From positions 1-20,826 of the forward strand of contig DBCN01000056.1 of the NCBI GenBank assembly GCA_002293065.1: 20,826 bases of DNA, read 5' to 3'. The notes under the pieces are model-generated. The model was not told the DNA's origin. It searched no databases and saw nothing but the letters and a program-made list of their open reading frames with translations. Both the position numbers and the translations under genes were made by a program. Positions 1 to 7,726 of the stretch are shown here, piece by piece (positions within the stretch are counted from its first letter, which is position 1; every line of letters begins with the position of its first letter). Origin of the DNA: Opitutia bacterium UBA957 (GTDB lineage Bacteria; Verrucomicrobiota; Verrucomicrobiia; Opitutales; UBA953).

Positions 1-6
1 AGGTGC

Positions 7-1701
7 TTACTGGGCGAATTCCTTGCGGAGGTCGGCGAGCTGGGCCTTGTACTCCTCTTCGCTGATGGCCTTGGAGCGGAGACGGAGTTCGAGGAGGGCG
101 ACGCGGGCGTTGCGCTCGGCGTAGATGCGGCGCTTGGATTCGGCGATCGCTTCCTTGGCGCCCTTGGTCGCTTCAGCGAGCTTGGCTTCGGCGTCGAGGC
201 GGGCGTCAGCCAAGGCCTTTTCGGTGGCAGCCTTGTCGGCGGCCTTCTCAGCGGTGGCCTTTTCCTGGGCGTCCGCAGATGCCTTCTGGGCGTCGGCGAG
301 GGCCTTCTCGGCTTCGGTCTTGGCGGCGGCGACCTGCTTGGCCGCGTCGGCTTGGAGTTCGGCGATGCTCTTGTCGGCGCCGGCCTTGGCGTCGGCGAGC
401 GCCTTTTCGGCGGCGGCGAGCTTGGCGTTGGCGTCGGCCAGCGCCTTTTCGGCGACCGCGGCGGCTTCCGCCTTGCTGTCGGCCTTGGCCTGTTCGAGTT
501 GCTTGGCGAGTTCGGCGGACTTCTTGTCGGACTCATCCTTGGCGGTGGCGAGGGCCTTGTCGGCGTTGGCTTGGGCGGCGGCGAGCGCCTTGTCGGCGGC
601 AGCCTTGGCTTCGTCGCGTTCCTGGGCGGCCTTACCGACGGCGGCCTTCTGTTCTTCGAGGGCCTGCTGGATGGACGCGAGCTGCTTGGCGGCTTCGGCC
701 TTGGCTTCCTGGACGCCGCCGGAGGCGAGCTTCGTCAGCTCTTCGTTGCGGCTGGCGAGGGCCTTGAGGACGTCTTGGGAATTCTGTTGGGCGGCGGAGA
801 GGGCCGACTTCTCGGCGTTGAACTGGGCTTCCAGTTCGCTCACGCGTTCGGCGGCCGTCTTGCCGTTCGTGGCGCCACGGGCGGCGGCGAGGTCGGTTTG
901 GGCCTTGGCGATCTTGGCGTCGGAGGCGGCGAGAGCCGCGGCGACTTCGGCCTTGGCGGCGGCCACCTGCTGGGCGAGCTCGTTGGCGTTGGCGGTTTCG
1001 ATCCTGGCTTCGAGGTTGGCGCGGCGCTGTTCGAGTTTCGCGAGGGTGGCGGCGGCTTGGGCGGAGGCGCCGGAGTCGCGTTCGGCGATGGCGGCCTTGA
1101 GGTTGGCTTCGGCTTCGGTGATCTTGGCTTCAGCGGCGGCATCCGTACCCTTCGCGGCGGACGCGCGGGTTTCCTCGAGGGCCTTGCTGATCGCTTCGAG
1201 CTTGGTCTTGGCGGTGGCTTCGCGGGCGGCGAGGGCGGCCTTCACCTTTTGGGAGGCTTCGATGACGGCGGCGATATCGCTCTTGAGGGAGCCGGAAGCT
1301 TCGAGGGGCTCGCCATTGGCCTTCTTGACCAGACCCTTGAACTCGGCCTCGTCGCCTTCCGGTACGGAAACTTCACCGGCGGCAGGCAGCTTGGTGAGGG
1401 TGATGTTGACCTTGGAGGGGAAGCCGAAATCCATGGAGCCCTTGTCGTTGCTGCGGAGGGCGGGCTTGAGGTAAGTCACCTCAGGGGAGTAGCCGCCTTT
1501 GCCCACGGCGAGTTCGTAATTGGAGTTGCGATCCAGCGTGACGGTCGTCGGCGTGCGACCCACGGCGACGCCGTTCAGTCGGACCGCCGCGCTCGGCGGA
1601 TTGGAAGTGACCGAGATCGTGTCAACGAGCGCGGGGTCAACGGAGGTCGTGCAACCAGTGATACCGGCGCAAAGAACGAGGAGGGATACGGGGAGACGCA
1701 T
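7..1701 (-). CDS. PEGA-domain lipoprotein with long Ala-rich coiled coil and SHOCT-like C-terminus
   Basis: 564 residues. The N-terminus is a lipoprotein signal: a short hydrophobic stretch ends in ITGC with the acceptor Cys at residue 17, so the mature protein is probably anchored in a membrane by lipid. Residues about 28-103 read as a PEGA domain, with the typical NPPSA..V..NG...G.TP pattern and a GY further on. Residues about 140-525 are almost entirely Ala, Lys, Glu, Asp and Gln in heptad-like order, a long coiled coil resembling TolA. The end (about 537-563, with ISEEEYKAQL) resembles the SHOCT oligomerisation motif. The ATG at 1701 is chosen because the signal peptide starts there. No enzyme motif is visible, so a structural or envelope-tethering role is only inferred. 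It stands alone, divergent from tRNA-Thr. Its leader holds a small hairpin (1714-1727) with a 5-bp stem and four-base loop. Confidence 0.85.
   Translation of the reverse strand: MRLPVSLLVLCAGITGCTTSVDPALVDTISVTSNPPSAAVRLNGVAVGRTPTTVTLDRNSNYELAVGKGGYSPEVTYLKPALRSNDKGSMDFGFPSKVNITLTKLPAAGEVSVPEGDEAEFKGLVKKANGEPLEASGSLKSDIAAVIEASQKVKAALAAREATAKTKLEAISKALEETRASAAKGTDAAAEAKITEAEANLKAAIAERDSGASAQAAATLAKLEQRRANLEARIETANANELAQQVAAAKAEVAAALAASDAKIAKAQTDLAAARGATNGKTAAERVSELEAQFNAEKSALSAAQQNSQDVLKALASRNEELTKLASGGVQEAKAEAAKQLASIQQALEEQKAAVGKAAQERDEAKAAADKALAAAQANADKALATAKDESDKKSAELAKQLEQAKADSKAEAAAVAEKALADANAKLAAAEKALADAKAGADKSIAELQADAAKQVAAAKTEAEKALADAQKASADAQEKATAEKAADKAATEKALADARLDAEAKLAEATKGAKEAIAESKRRIYAERNARVALLELRLRSKAISEEEYKAQLADLRKEFAQ
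172..600 (-). repeat. Degenerate Ala/Lys/Asp heptad-type repeats inside the lipoprotein gene
   Basis: This part encodes residues about 368-510. The heptad EKALADA occurs exactly at residues 418-424, 432-438, 465-471 and 494-500, with near copies such as DKALAAA and DKALATA before them. At the DNA level the same words recur, for example variants of gcgccttttcgg, so the tract may be prone to slippage or recombination. It is a coding repeat, not a mobile element. Confidence 0.7.
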
Positions 1702-1776
1702 GGTGCGGGGATAGGAGAGGAATCTCCGTTGAAAAGGACCCGGGGTTCAACCCCTAAAACGACCCTCGGCCCAAGG

Positions 1777-1804
1777 TTGACAGCCTCCGTCGCCCGAAAA
1801 CACT
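1777..1804 (+). promoter_or_regulatory. Candidate sigma-70 promoter for tRNA-Thr
   Basis: A perfect -35 hexamer TTGACA lies at 1777-1782. After a 16-base spacer comes AACACT (1799-1804), a weak -10 that keeps the A at position 2 and the T at position 6. A start near 1811 would put the tRNA 5' end about a dozen bases into the transcript. The -35 is convincing; the -10 is poor. Confidence 0.45.
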
Positions 1805-1822
1805 CCTCAACCCACGGGAATC

Positions 1823-1895
1823 GCCAGCATAGCTCAGTTGGTAGAGCAGCCGCCTTGTAAGCGGCAGGTCATCGGTTCAAGTCCGATTGCTGGCT
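1823..1895 (+). tRNA. tRNA-Thr (anticodon UGU)
   Basis: A full cloverleaf can be folded by eye. The acceptor stem pairs GCCAGCA (1823-1829) with TGCTGGC (1888-1894). The D-arm is GCTC/GAGC. The anticodon stem GCCGC/GCGGC holds loop CTTGTAA with anticodon TGT at 1856-1858. The T-arm ATCGG/CCGAT holds loop TTCAAGT. The discriminator is T1895 and the 3' CCA is not encoded. The G1-C72 and C2-G71 pairs plus G35 and U36 agree with known threonine identity elements. Only 12 bases separate it from the 3' end of the convergent folP gene, and I see no terminator between them. Confidence 0.96.
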
Positions 1896-1907
1896 CCCTT
1901 GGACGAT

Positions 1908-2765
1908 TTAGCCTGCGGACCAGTTGGGGCCGCGCCGGAGGGCGTCGGCCGAGCGCACCACGGGTTGGAGCGCGGCGAGGTCATGCGCCCGGATCATCGC
2001 GCAACCTTGAGCGATGCCCCACGTGACCGTGGCGTGGTGAGCGACCTCGCGCTGGAGTGGATCGGTTTCGCCCAGCACCAACCCGAGCGTCGATTTACGG
2101 CTGGTTCCGAGCAGCACGGGAAAGCCGAGGGCCGCGAGTTGCGAGAGGTTGCGGACGAGCATCAGGTTTTGGGCGGGCGTCTTCCCGAAGCCGAAGCCGG
2201 GGTCGGTCCACAGTTGCTCGGGACGGATGCCGGCCTGCGTGGCCAGGCGGAGGGAGCCCTGGAGATCGCGCAGAATTTCTGGCCAAAAGTCCTTATAATT
2301 GGCCTCTTTTCGACGGTGCATGAGGATGAGCGGGCAGCCGGCGCGGGCGCAAACACGGGCCATCGGCGACTCGTCACCCTGGAGGTTGTGCCGCGCTCCT
2401 TCGACATCGTTGATCACGTCGGCGCCCTCGGCGAGCGCGGCCGCGGCGACCTCCGCTTTATAGGTGTCGATCGAAAGCGGGGTCTTGGGCAGGCGGCGCC
2501 GGAGGAGGCGTAAGGTTGGCAAGAGGCGGTCGAGCTCGGCGTTTGCCGTGATGGGTTGGCTGCCTGGCCGGGTGGATTCGGCGCCAAGGTCGAGGACGTC
2601 GGCCCCGGCGGCGATCAAGGCCTCGGCTTGGCGGAGGGCGTCTTCGGGGGTGGTTAGCTGGCCACCATCGGAAAACGAGTCCGGCGTCAGGTTGAGGATT
2701 CCCATGAGAAGGGTCCGCTCGCGCCAAGAGGGGAGGGGGGTGCCATGAGGGCTGCGCCAAGACAT
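1908..2765 (-). CDS. folP: Dihydropteroate synthase
   Basis: 285 residues, the normal size. It joins 6-hydroxymethyl-dihydropterin pyrophosphate to p-aminobenzoate in folate synthesis and is the sulfonamide target. Visible family motifs are MGILNLTPDSFSDGG (21-35), the pABA loop GAESTRPGS (61-69), SIDTYK with D100, INDVEG (118-123), DPGFGFGKT (188-196), GTSRKS (220-225, the conserved S-R-K) and the final IRAHD. The reading frame stays open upstream to a TTG at 2888, but that extension is non-conserved-looking and AT-rich. The ATG at 2765, 20 codons before MGILN, fits the family. An oddity is that the segment after conserved His150 reads RRKEANYKDFW instead of the usual M-x-G-x-P-x-x-M. The gene diverges from ctaC and converges on tRNA-Thr. 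Confidence 0.93.
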   Translation of the reverse strand: MSWRSPHGTPLPSWRERTLLMGILNLTPDSFSDGGQLTTPEDALRQAEALIAAGADVLDLGAESTRPGSQPITANAELDRLLPTLRLLRRRLPKTPLSIDTYKAEVAAAALAEGADVINDVEGARHNLQGDESPMARVCARAGCPLILMHRRKEANYKDFWPEILRDLQGSLRLATQAGIRPEQLWTDPGFGFGKTPAQNLMLVRNLSQLAALGFPVLLGTSRKSTLGLVLGETDPLQREVAHHATVTWGIAQGCAMIRAHDLAALQPVVRSADALRRGPNWSAG

Positions 2766-3020
2766 GATGGAGGGGGTAAGCGGCGGCGGATTGGGTGCAA
2801 CCTCCAAGCCTCCTAAGGGGTAGAAGCGAACCCCTTGATTTACATTAGCGTCCTTCATAGGATTAATAAATTCATAAATAACTGACAAACAATGACTTGA
2901 AAAAAGTTATCCCAAGCGATGCACGACCCTAGGTAAGTTTGTGCCCTTACTAGAGGGCGGGGCTTGCAAATAACGATTTTTTTACGACTTTCCGAGCAGT
3001 TCGCACTTCACGCTTCACCC
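2766..3020. promoter_or_regulatory. AT-rich divergent intergenic region between folP and ctaC
   Basis: These 255 bases hold no gene I can support. About 2830-2990 is much richer in A and T than the flanking genes, which suggests promoters for both directions. A TTGTCA on the minus strand (complement of 2883-2888) is a fair -35 for folP, with several AT-rich -10 candidates at imperfect spacing. On the plus strand TTGCAA (2964-2969) and TTGAAA (2897-2902) are possible -35 boxes for the oxidase operon, but neither has a good -10 at 16-18 bases. No operator palindrome stands out. Confidence 0.35.
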
Positions 3021-4307
3021 ATGTTTTCTCGTCTTTTCCAACGGGTCGCCCTTTTCGTCGCCCCTGTCTGCCTCTTCCTTTTGAGCGGTTGCTCCAAGGA
3101 GGACCTCACGGTGCGCCAGTCGACCCTGGATCCCAAGGGTCCGGTCGCCCAGATGCAGTATGATGTTTTCATGGACACGGTGTACCTCGTCGTCGTCCTC
3201 TTCGCCTTGGTCGGTGGCCTGCTCGTGTATGCCGTCATCCGCTTCCGCGCCCGGCCCGGCGACGAAAACAAGCCCGCCATCGTCGAAGAAGGCCACGGCA
3301 ATCCGCTCATCGAAATCGGCCTGATCACCGCTTCGATCGGGGCGCTCGTCTTCATCGCGATCCCGACCCTGAGCGCGATCTGGTACACGCACGACGTCCC
3401 GGCTGAAGCCGTGCCGACCTCGAAGCTCTCGGCTTGGTATCCGCGCGTCGGCGCCGACGGGAAGGAAAATTACCCTAAGGCCGTCGAGGATCAGGTGTTG
3501 GAGATCGACGTGATCGGCAAGCAGTGGTGGTTCCGTTTCGAATACCCGCAGCTCGGCCTGACCAGCGACGCCAAGCACACCGTCCCGAACGAGATCGTCA
3601 TCCCCAAGGGGAAGGCCGTCCGCATCAACCTGCGCTCCGAAGACGTCATCCACTCGTTCTGGATCCCGAAGATCGCCGGCAAGGTCGACCTCATGCCGGG
3701 CCGCAAGAACATCATGTGGATCCAAGCCGACCAGGTCGGCCATTACTACGGCCAGTGCGCCGAGTTCTGCGGCGATTCCCACGCCTACATGCTTTTCCGT
3801 TGCGAAGTCGTCGAGCCCGCCGCGTTTGAAGCTTGGGTGAAGGCCCAGAAGGCGCCCGCCCCTGAGCCGACGCCGGGCTCCAAGGCCGCCAAGGGCAAGG
3901 AAATCTTCGCCGCCAAGACCTGCGCGATGTGCCACAACGTCTCCGGCCAATTCGGCGCGGGGATGTTCGGACCCGACCTCACGCACGTCGCCTCGCGTAA
4001 GTCGATGGCCGGCGCCTGGCTCGACAACCGCGACCCGAAGGCGCAGCTCGCGCTCGAGAAGCAGGAGCAGAACACCGAAGCCTCGGTTCCCGTCGACCCC
4101 GCCACGCTCAAGGCCAACCTCATCAAGTGGATCGGCTCATCGGGCACCTCGCTCGACGCCAACGGCAAGCCGACGAAGGACGTGAAGCCGGGCAACCGCA
4201 TGCACTACTACGCGATGTTCAACGTCGCTGGCCTCAACGTTTCCAAGCAGCAGTTCACCGCCGAGGAACTCGACTGCCTCGCCGAATACCTCCTCACCCT
4301 GAAGTAA
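3021..4307 (+). CDS. ctaC: Cytochrome c oxidase subunit II, caa3 type, with fused cytochrome c domain
   Basis: 428 residues. It carries the CuA centre that receives electrons and a C-terminal cytochrome c domain that supplies them. A lipoprotein-type signal ends in LLSGC (Cys24). Two membrane helices follow (about 53-75 and 98-120). The cupredoxin domain has QWWFRFEYP, the CuA ligands His211, Cys246, Cys250, His254 and Met257 (CAEFCGDSHAYM), and lies outside the membrane. The haem c site is CAMCH (301-305). The Met ligand is probably in NRMHYYAM (Met394 or Met399). The stretch between CxxCH and that Met looks longer than usual. The frame is open to a TTG at 2964, but the ATG at 3021 places the signal peptide correctly. 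It is the first gene of ctaCDEF, 21 bases before ctaD. Confidence 0.95.
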   Translation: MFSRLFQRVALFVAPVCLFLLSGCSKEDLTVRQSTLDPKGPVAQMQYDVFMDTVYLVVVLFALVGGLLVYAVIRFRARPGDENKPAIVEEGHGNPLIEIGLITASIGALVFIAIPTLSAIWYTHDVPAEAVPTSKLSAWYPRVGADGKENYPKAVEDQVLEIDVIGKQWWFRFEYPQLGLTSDAKHTVPNEIVIPKGKAVRINLRSEDVIHSFWIPKIAGKVDLMPGRKNIMWIQADQVGHYYGQCAEFCGDSHAYMLFRCEVVEPAAFEAWVKAQKAPAPEPTPGSKAAKGKEIFAAKTCAMCHNVSGQFGAGMFGPDLTHVASRKSMAGAWLDNRDPKAQLALEKQEQNTEASVPVDPATLKANLIKWIGSSGTSLDANGKPTKDVKPGNRMHYYAMFNVAGLNVSKQQFTAEELDCLAEYLLTLK

Positions 4308-4328
4308 CCCTTCCGAACCCTTACGCAG

Positions 4329-6374
4329 ATGTCCCACGATTCGCACCACGCCCCCGTCGCCGACAAGATGGAGCTCGCGCCTGAGCGCAGCGACCTCGGC
4401 CTCTTCCGCCCCGACCGCACCCGCGGCTTGTTCGACTGGTTGACCACCGTCGACCACAAGAAGCTCGGCATCATGTACGGTGCCTTCGCGATGCTCTTCT
4501 TCCTCATCGGTGGCGTCGAGGCCTTGGCCATCCGCACGCAGTTGGCCCGTCCGGACAACGACTTCGTCACGGCGCGCATGTACAACCAGCTGTTCACCAT
4601 GCACGGCACCACGATGATCTTCCTCGGGGTCATGCCGCTCTCGGCCGCGTTCTTCAACTTCCTGGTCCCGCTGCAGATCGGCGCCCGCGACGTGGCGTTC
4701 CCCCGCCTGAACGCCTTCTCGCTCTGGACGTTCGTCGCCGGCGCCATGGTGCTCAACGGCAGCTGGCTCTTCGAATTCGCCCACCTCGCCGGTTGGTTCG
4801 ACAACTTCGCTTGGCACAAGGCCTTGGTCTATACCGACTTCGCCCCGGCCAACGGTTGGTTCAGCTACGCGCCGCTCTCGGGCACCTTCGGACAGGCCAA
4901 CGCCGCCCTCCAGGCCCCGCGCTTCACCGGCGTCGGCACGGACTTCTGGATCATCGGCATCCAGATCCTCGGCATCGCCTCGCTGGCGGCCTCCTTCAAC
5001 TTCATCTGCACCATCGTGAACATGCGCGCCAAGGGCATGACGATGATGCGCCTCCCGGTGTTCACCTGGATGACGCTCGTCACCTCGATCCTCATCATCT
5101 TGGCCTTCCCGGCCATCACCGTCGCCTTGATCGAGCTGATGTTCGACCGCCAATTCGGCGCCAACTTCTTCAATCCCTCCGCCGGTGGCCAGCCCGTCCT
5201 GTGGCAGCACCTCTTCTGGATCTTCGGTCACCCGGAAGTGTACATCCTCGTCCTCCCGGCGATGGGCATCGTCTCCGAAATCCTGCCGACCTTCACGGGG
5301 AAGGCCCTCTTCGGCTACCCGATCATCGTGTTCTCGGGCGCGGTCATCGGCTTCCTCGGCTTCGCCGTCTGGAGCCACCACATGTTCACCACGGGTCTCG
5401 GCCCGATCCCGACCGCCGCGTTCTCGCTCCTCACCATGGCCATCGCCGTGCCGACGGGCGTGAAGATCTTCAATTGGCTCGGCACCATCTGGGGCGGTCG
5501 CATCCGCTTCACCCCGCCGATGGTCCTCGCCCTCGGGTTCATCTGGATGTTCATGTGCGGCGGTTTCTCCGGCGTCATGCACTCGTCCGCCCCGGCGGAC
5601 TCCCAGCAGCAGGACAGCTACTTCGTCATCGCGCACTTCCACTACGTGCTCCTCGGTGGCGTGCTCCTTGGCCTGATGGCCGGCCTATACTTCTGGTTCC
5701 CGAAGATCTTCGGCCGAATGCCCAACGCGGGCATCGCCTACCTCGCCTCGGGCATGGTCATCCTGGGCTTCAACCTCGCCTTCGGCCCGATGCATTACCT
5801 CGGCCTCGCCGGCATGCCCCGCCGTACCCACACCTACCATGCCGGCAACGGTTGGGAGACCTGGAACTACGTCGCGACCATCGGTGCCTTCATCCTCGGG
5901 ATCGGCGTTTTCCTGGCCTTCGTGAACTTGGTCTACACCGCGTTCAAGGGCGTCAAGTGCGCCAGCGATCCCTGGAACGGCCGTACTCTCGAATGGTCCC
6001 TCCCGTCCCCGGTGCCGGAGTATAACTTCGCGCGCAGCCCGATCGTCGCCTCTCGCGACGTGTTCTTCGAGCACAAGCATGGCGTGCACAAGTTGACCTA
6101 CGAGAACGACGGCGGCGAAGCCGGCGTCCACATGCCGAGCCAGTCTTGGTTCCCGCTCCTCGCGGGCTTCGGCTTCCTCATCATCGGCTTCGGGATGCCG
6201 ATGATGGCGATGGGGATGCCCCACGCCGGTTGGATGGTGATCGCCGGCCTCGGCGTCATGTTCATGGGCATCTGGCTCTGGGCCCTCGAAGGTCCCGGCG
6301 GCTACATGCTCAAGACCCCGTCCGATCCGCACGGCGCAGCCGCCCAGGCCAAGGCCGAATCCTCGGCCTACTGA
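4329..6374 (+). CDS. ctaD: Cytochrome c oxidase subunit I, caa3 type
   Basis: 681 residues. This is the haem-copper catalytic subunit, which reduces O2 to water and pumps protons. Ligands are all visible: haem a His92 (MHGTT) and His438; haem a3 His436 (AHFHYV); CuB His301, His350 and His351; and the cross-linked Tyr305 in GHPEVY. Glu303 and Lys379 (PTGVKIF) match the proton-channel residues of A1-type oxidases, with Asp121 and Asn128 at the D-channel entrance. The protein is about 120 residues longer than mitochondrial-type subunit I. Two extra hydrophobic segments (about 615-655) follow the twelfth helix, the 14-helix form seen in Bacillus CtaD. That complements the short five-helix CtaE next door. 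Start ATG at 4329, no Shine-Dalgarno motif. Confidence 0.97.
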   Translation: MSHDSHHAPVADKMELAPERSDLGLFRPDRTRGLFDWLTTVDHKKLGIMYGAFAMLFFLIGGVEALAIRTQLARPDNDFVTARMYNQLFTMHGTTMIFLGVMPLSAAFFNFLVPLQIGARDVAFPRLNAFSLWTFVAGAMVLNGSWLFEFAHLAGWFDNFAWHKALVYTDFAPANGWFSYAPLSGTFGQANAALQAPRFTGVGTDFWIIGIQILGIASLAASFNFICTIVNMRAKGMTMMRLPVFTWMTLVTSILIILAFPAITVALIELMFDRQFGANFFNPSAGGQPVLWQHLFWIFGHPEVYILVLPAMGIVSEILPTFTGKALFGYPIIVFSGAVIGFLGFAVWSHHMFTTGLGPIPTAAFSLLTMAIAVPTGVKIFNWLGTIWGGRIRFTPPMVLALGFIWMFMCGGFSGVMHSSAPADSQQQDSYFVIAHFHYVLLGGVLLGLMAGLYFWFPKIFGRMPNAGIAYLASGMVILGFNLAFGPMHYLGLAGMPRRTHTYHAGNGWETWNYVATIGAFILGIGVFLAFVNLVYTAFKGVKCASDPWNGRTLEWSLPSPVPEYNFARSPIVASRDVFFEHKHGVHKLTYENDGGEAGVHMPSQSWFPLLAGFGFLIIGFGMPMMAMGMPHAGWMVIAGLGVMFMGIWLWALEGPGGYMLKTPSDPHGAAAQAKAESSAY

Positions 6375-6407
6375 TCACCTCCCTCGCCACTTCCAATCTT
6401 CAGCACC

Positions 6408-7079
6408 ATGTCTCAAGCCGCCGACGCGACCCACGCGCACGCTCCCACCTCCACGGGGATCGACCACAAGAAACTCATCATGTGGCTGTTCCTCGCTTCG
6501 GACTGCATGTTCTTCGGGACGCTGATCTCGACGCACCTGCTCTACCGCAAGCTCTACCCGACGGGCTTCACCGACGCCGAAGGCCACCAGCAGTTCATCC
6601 AGAAGCTCTTCAACATCGAGCTGACGTCCTTCTCGACGTTCATCCTGCTGATGTCGTCGTTCCTGATGGCGCTCGCGGTGTCCGCGATGCACAAGGGCCA
6701 ATTGAAGTCGTTCCGCCGCAACGTGCTGGGGGTGATCTTCTTCGGCCTCATCTTCCTCGGCTGCCAGGTCTACGAGTTCACCCACTTCTTCCATGAGGGC
6801 CTGACCATCCAGAACAGCGTCTTCGGCTCGACGTTCTACGTCCTGACCGGCACGCACGGCACGCACGTCGCCATCGGCATCCTCTGGCTCATCCTCCTCT
6901 ACTTCTATAGTTTCACCGGCAAGCTGACCGGCCACATGGGCGGCCTGGACGTGGAAGTCGCGGGCCTCTACTGGCACTTCGTCGACATCGTCTGGATCAT
7001 CATCTTCACCGTCGTCTACCTCGTCGAATACCTCGGGCCGAGCGGCTTCTGGGGGACGGGTCTGCCGCTCGCCCAATAA
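6408..7079 (+). CDS. ctaE: Cytochrome c oxidase subunit III, caa3 type
   Basis: 223 residues. This is a membrane subunit that stabilises the catalytic core. A soluble N-terminus with several His residues is followed by five hydrophobic helices: around the LFLASDCMFFGTL segment, the FSTFILLMSSF segment, the GVIFFGLIFLGCQVYEF segment, the segment beginning FYVLTGTHGTHVAIG, and the last with YWHFVDIVWIIIF. The THGTHV and WHFVD motifs are family hallmarks. Five helices rather than seven is the caa3 pattern in which the first two are carried on subunit I. The gene starts 33 bases after ctaD and ends 21 bases before ctaF, on the same strand, so all four are probably one transcript. Confidence 0.95.
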   Translation: MSQAADATHAHAPTSTGIDHKKLIMWLFLASDCMFFGTLISTHLLYRKLYPTGFTDAEGHQQFIQKLFNIELTSFSTFILLMSSFLMALAVSAMHKGQLKSFRRNVLGVIFFGLIFLGCQVYEFTHFFHEGLTIQNSVFGSTFYVLTGTHGTHVAIGILWLILLYFYSFTGKLTGHMGGLDVEVAGLYWHFVDIVWIIIFTVVYLVEYLGPSGFWGTGLPLAQ

Positions 7080-7100
7080 CCCCCAAGCTCTCCCTAAGCC

Positions 7101-7436
7101 ATGTCCGAAGCCGTCGCCCACGACCCTGACTTCCTCGCCGAAGAAGTCCGCCGTTACCACCACTTCATCACGCTGGCCCTCTGGCTGGCCGCCATCACCG
7201 GCGCGGAGATCGTCCTGATCTTCCTCCCCATGCCGATGTCGGTCATCCTGACGGCGCTCTCGCTGATGTCCGCCATCAAGTTCTTCGCGGTCATCCTGTG
7301 GTTCATGCACCTGATCTACGACCACAAGCTCCTGTTCTGGATCTTCATGTGCGGCATGGTGCTCGCGTTCGCGACCTATGCGGCGGTCCTGGCGCTGTTC
7401 TCCGTTCAGGATATCGATACGAAGTGGTTCAGCTAA
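7101..7436 (+). CDS. ctaF: Cytochrome c oxidase subunit IV, prokaryotic caa3 type
   Basis: 111 residues, the usual length of this small subunit. After a short acidic and His-containing N-terminus there are three membrane helices (about 17-38, 43-70 and 75-100). The AIKFFAVILWFMHL pattern in the second helix is typical of the COX4 prokaryotic family. It has no redox site; family members help assemble or stabilise the oxidase. It is the last gene of the ctaCDEF block, followed by a 290-base spacer before ctaG. Confidence 0.9.
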   Translation: MSEAVAHDPDFLAEEVRRYHHFITLALWLAAITGAEIVLIFLPMPMSVILTALSLMSAIKFFAVILWFMHLIYDHKLLFWIFMCGMVLAFATYAAVLALFSVQDIDTKWFS

Positions 7437-7726
7437 TCCCGGCCGATGCGCCGGCTGAGGCTCTTCCGGTTGGCTTGCCTGTGCATCGGTGCAGGGTGCC
7501 GGCGGGAAGGGCCTCCTGCTTTCCGAGGGTCGCGCAGGCGGCCCAGGTTTGGCGCCAAGGGTGGGATGTGGCCATCCTCCCAACGCAAGGGACCTGCGGG
7601 GAGCGGCCATGACCCGAGCGCCTTCGGGTTCGCTCGCTCAGCGGGGGCGCTCCGCCGCAACCATCGGTTCTCCGGGTTTGCGGCCGAGCCGGATCCCGAT
7701 TGGGTATTGAAGCTCAGCAAACCCAA
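7437..7726. other. Structured non-coding spacer between ctaF and ctaG
   Basis: These 290 bases carry no convincing gene. Both strands are open for about 95-105 codons (7446-7730 +, 7433-7750 -), but the translations are Arg/Gly/Pro-rich, overlap ctaG and show no domain. Structure is visible instead: a short hairpin CCGGC/GCCGG just after ctaF (7439-7454), an imperfect hairpin around GGATG/CATCC (7564-7577) enclosed by a pairing of CAGGT with ACCTG, and a strong hairpin at 7615-7636. It could be a dispersed repeat, a structured leader of ctaG or the remains of one. I recognise no known RNA family. Confidence 0.5.
7615..7636. repeat. Strong hairpin with UUCG-type tetraloop in the ctaF-ctaG spacer
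   Basis: CGAGCG (7615-7620) pairs with CGCTCG (7631-7636). Inside it, CC and GG close a TTCG loop, with two unpaired T on the 3' side. That gives eight G/C-rich pairs on one of the most stable tetraloops. No T-run follows on either strand, so it is not a standard intrinsic terminator. The next bases (AGCG-GGGG-CGCT) can form a second small hairpin. Confidence 0.55.

Noticed and set aside
172..600. Repeated short words that might suggest a CRISPR or tandem repeat array
   Set aside because: The repeats are in frame, degenerate, and encode heptads of a coiled coil; there are no constant repeats with unique spacers.
1742..1754. GGGGT-TCA-ACCCC hairpin upstream of tRNA-Thr
   Set aside because: It is a short five-pair stem in the lipoprotein leader with no T-run directly after it on either strand; it cannot be told from chance in GC-rich DNA.
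352..1860. A 502-codon Gly-rich plus-strand frame opposite the lipoprotein
   Set aside because: Its Gly/Leu/Phe repetitive translation is the complement of the Ala/Lys/Glu coiled-coil codons, and it runs into the tRNA gene.
2766..2888. Extended N-terminus of FolP from a TTG start
   Set aside because: The added 41 residues are unlike the family and lie in AT-rich, promoter-like DNA; the ATG at 2765 gives the normal length.
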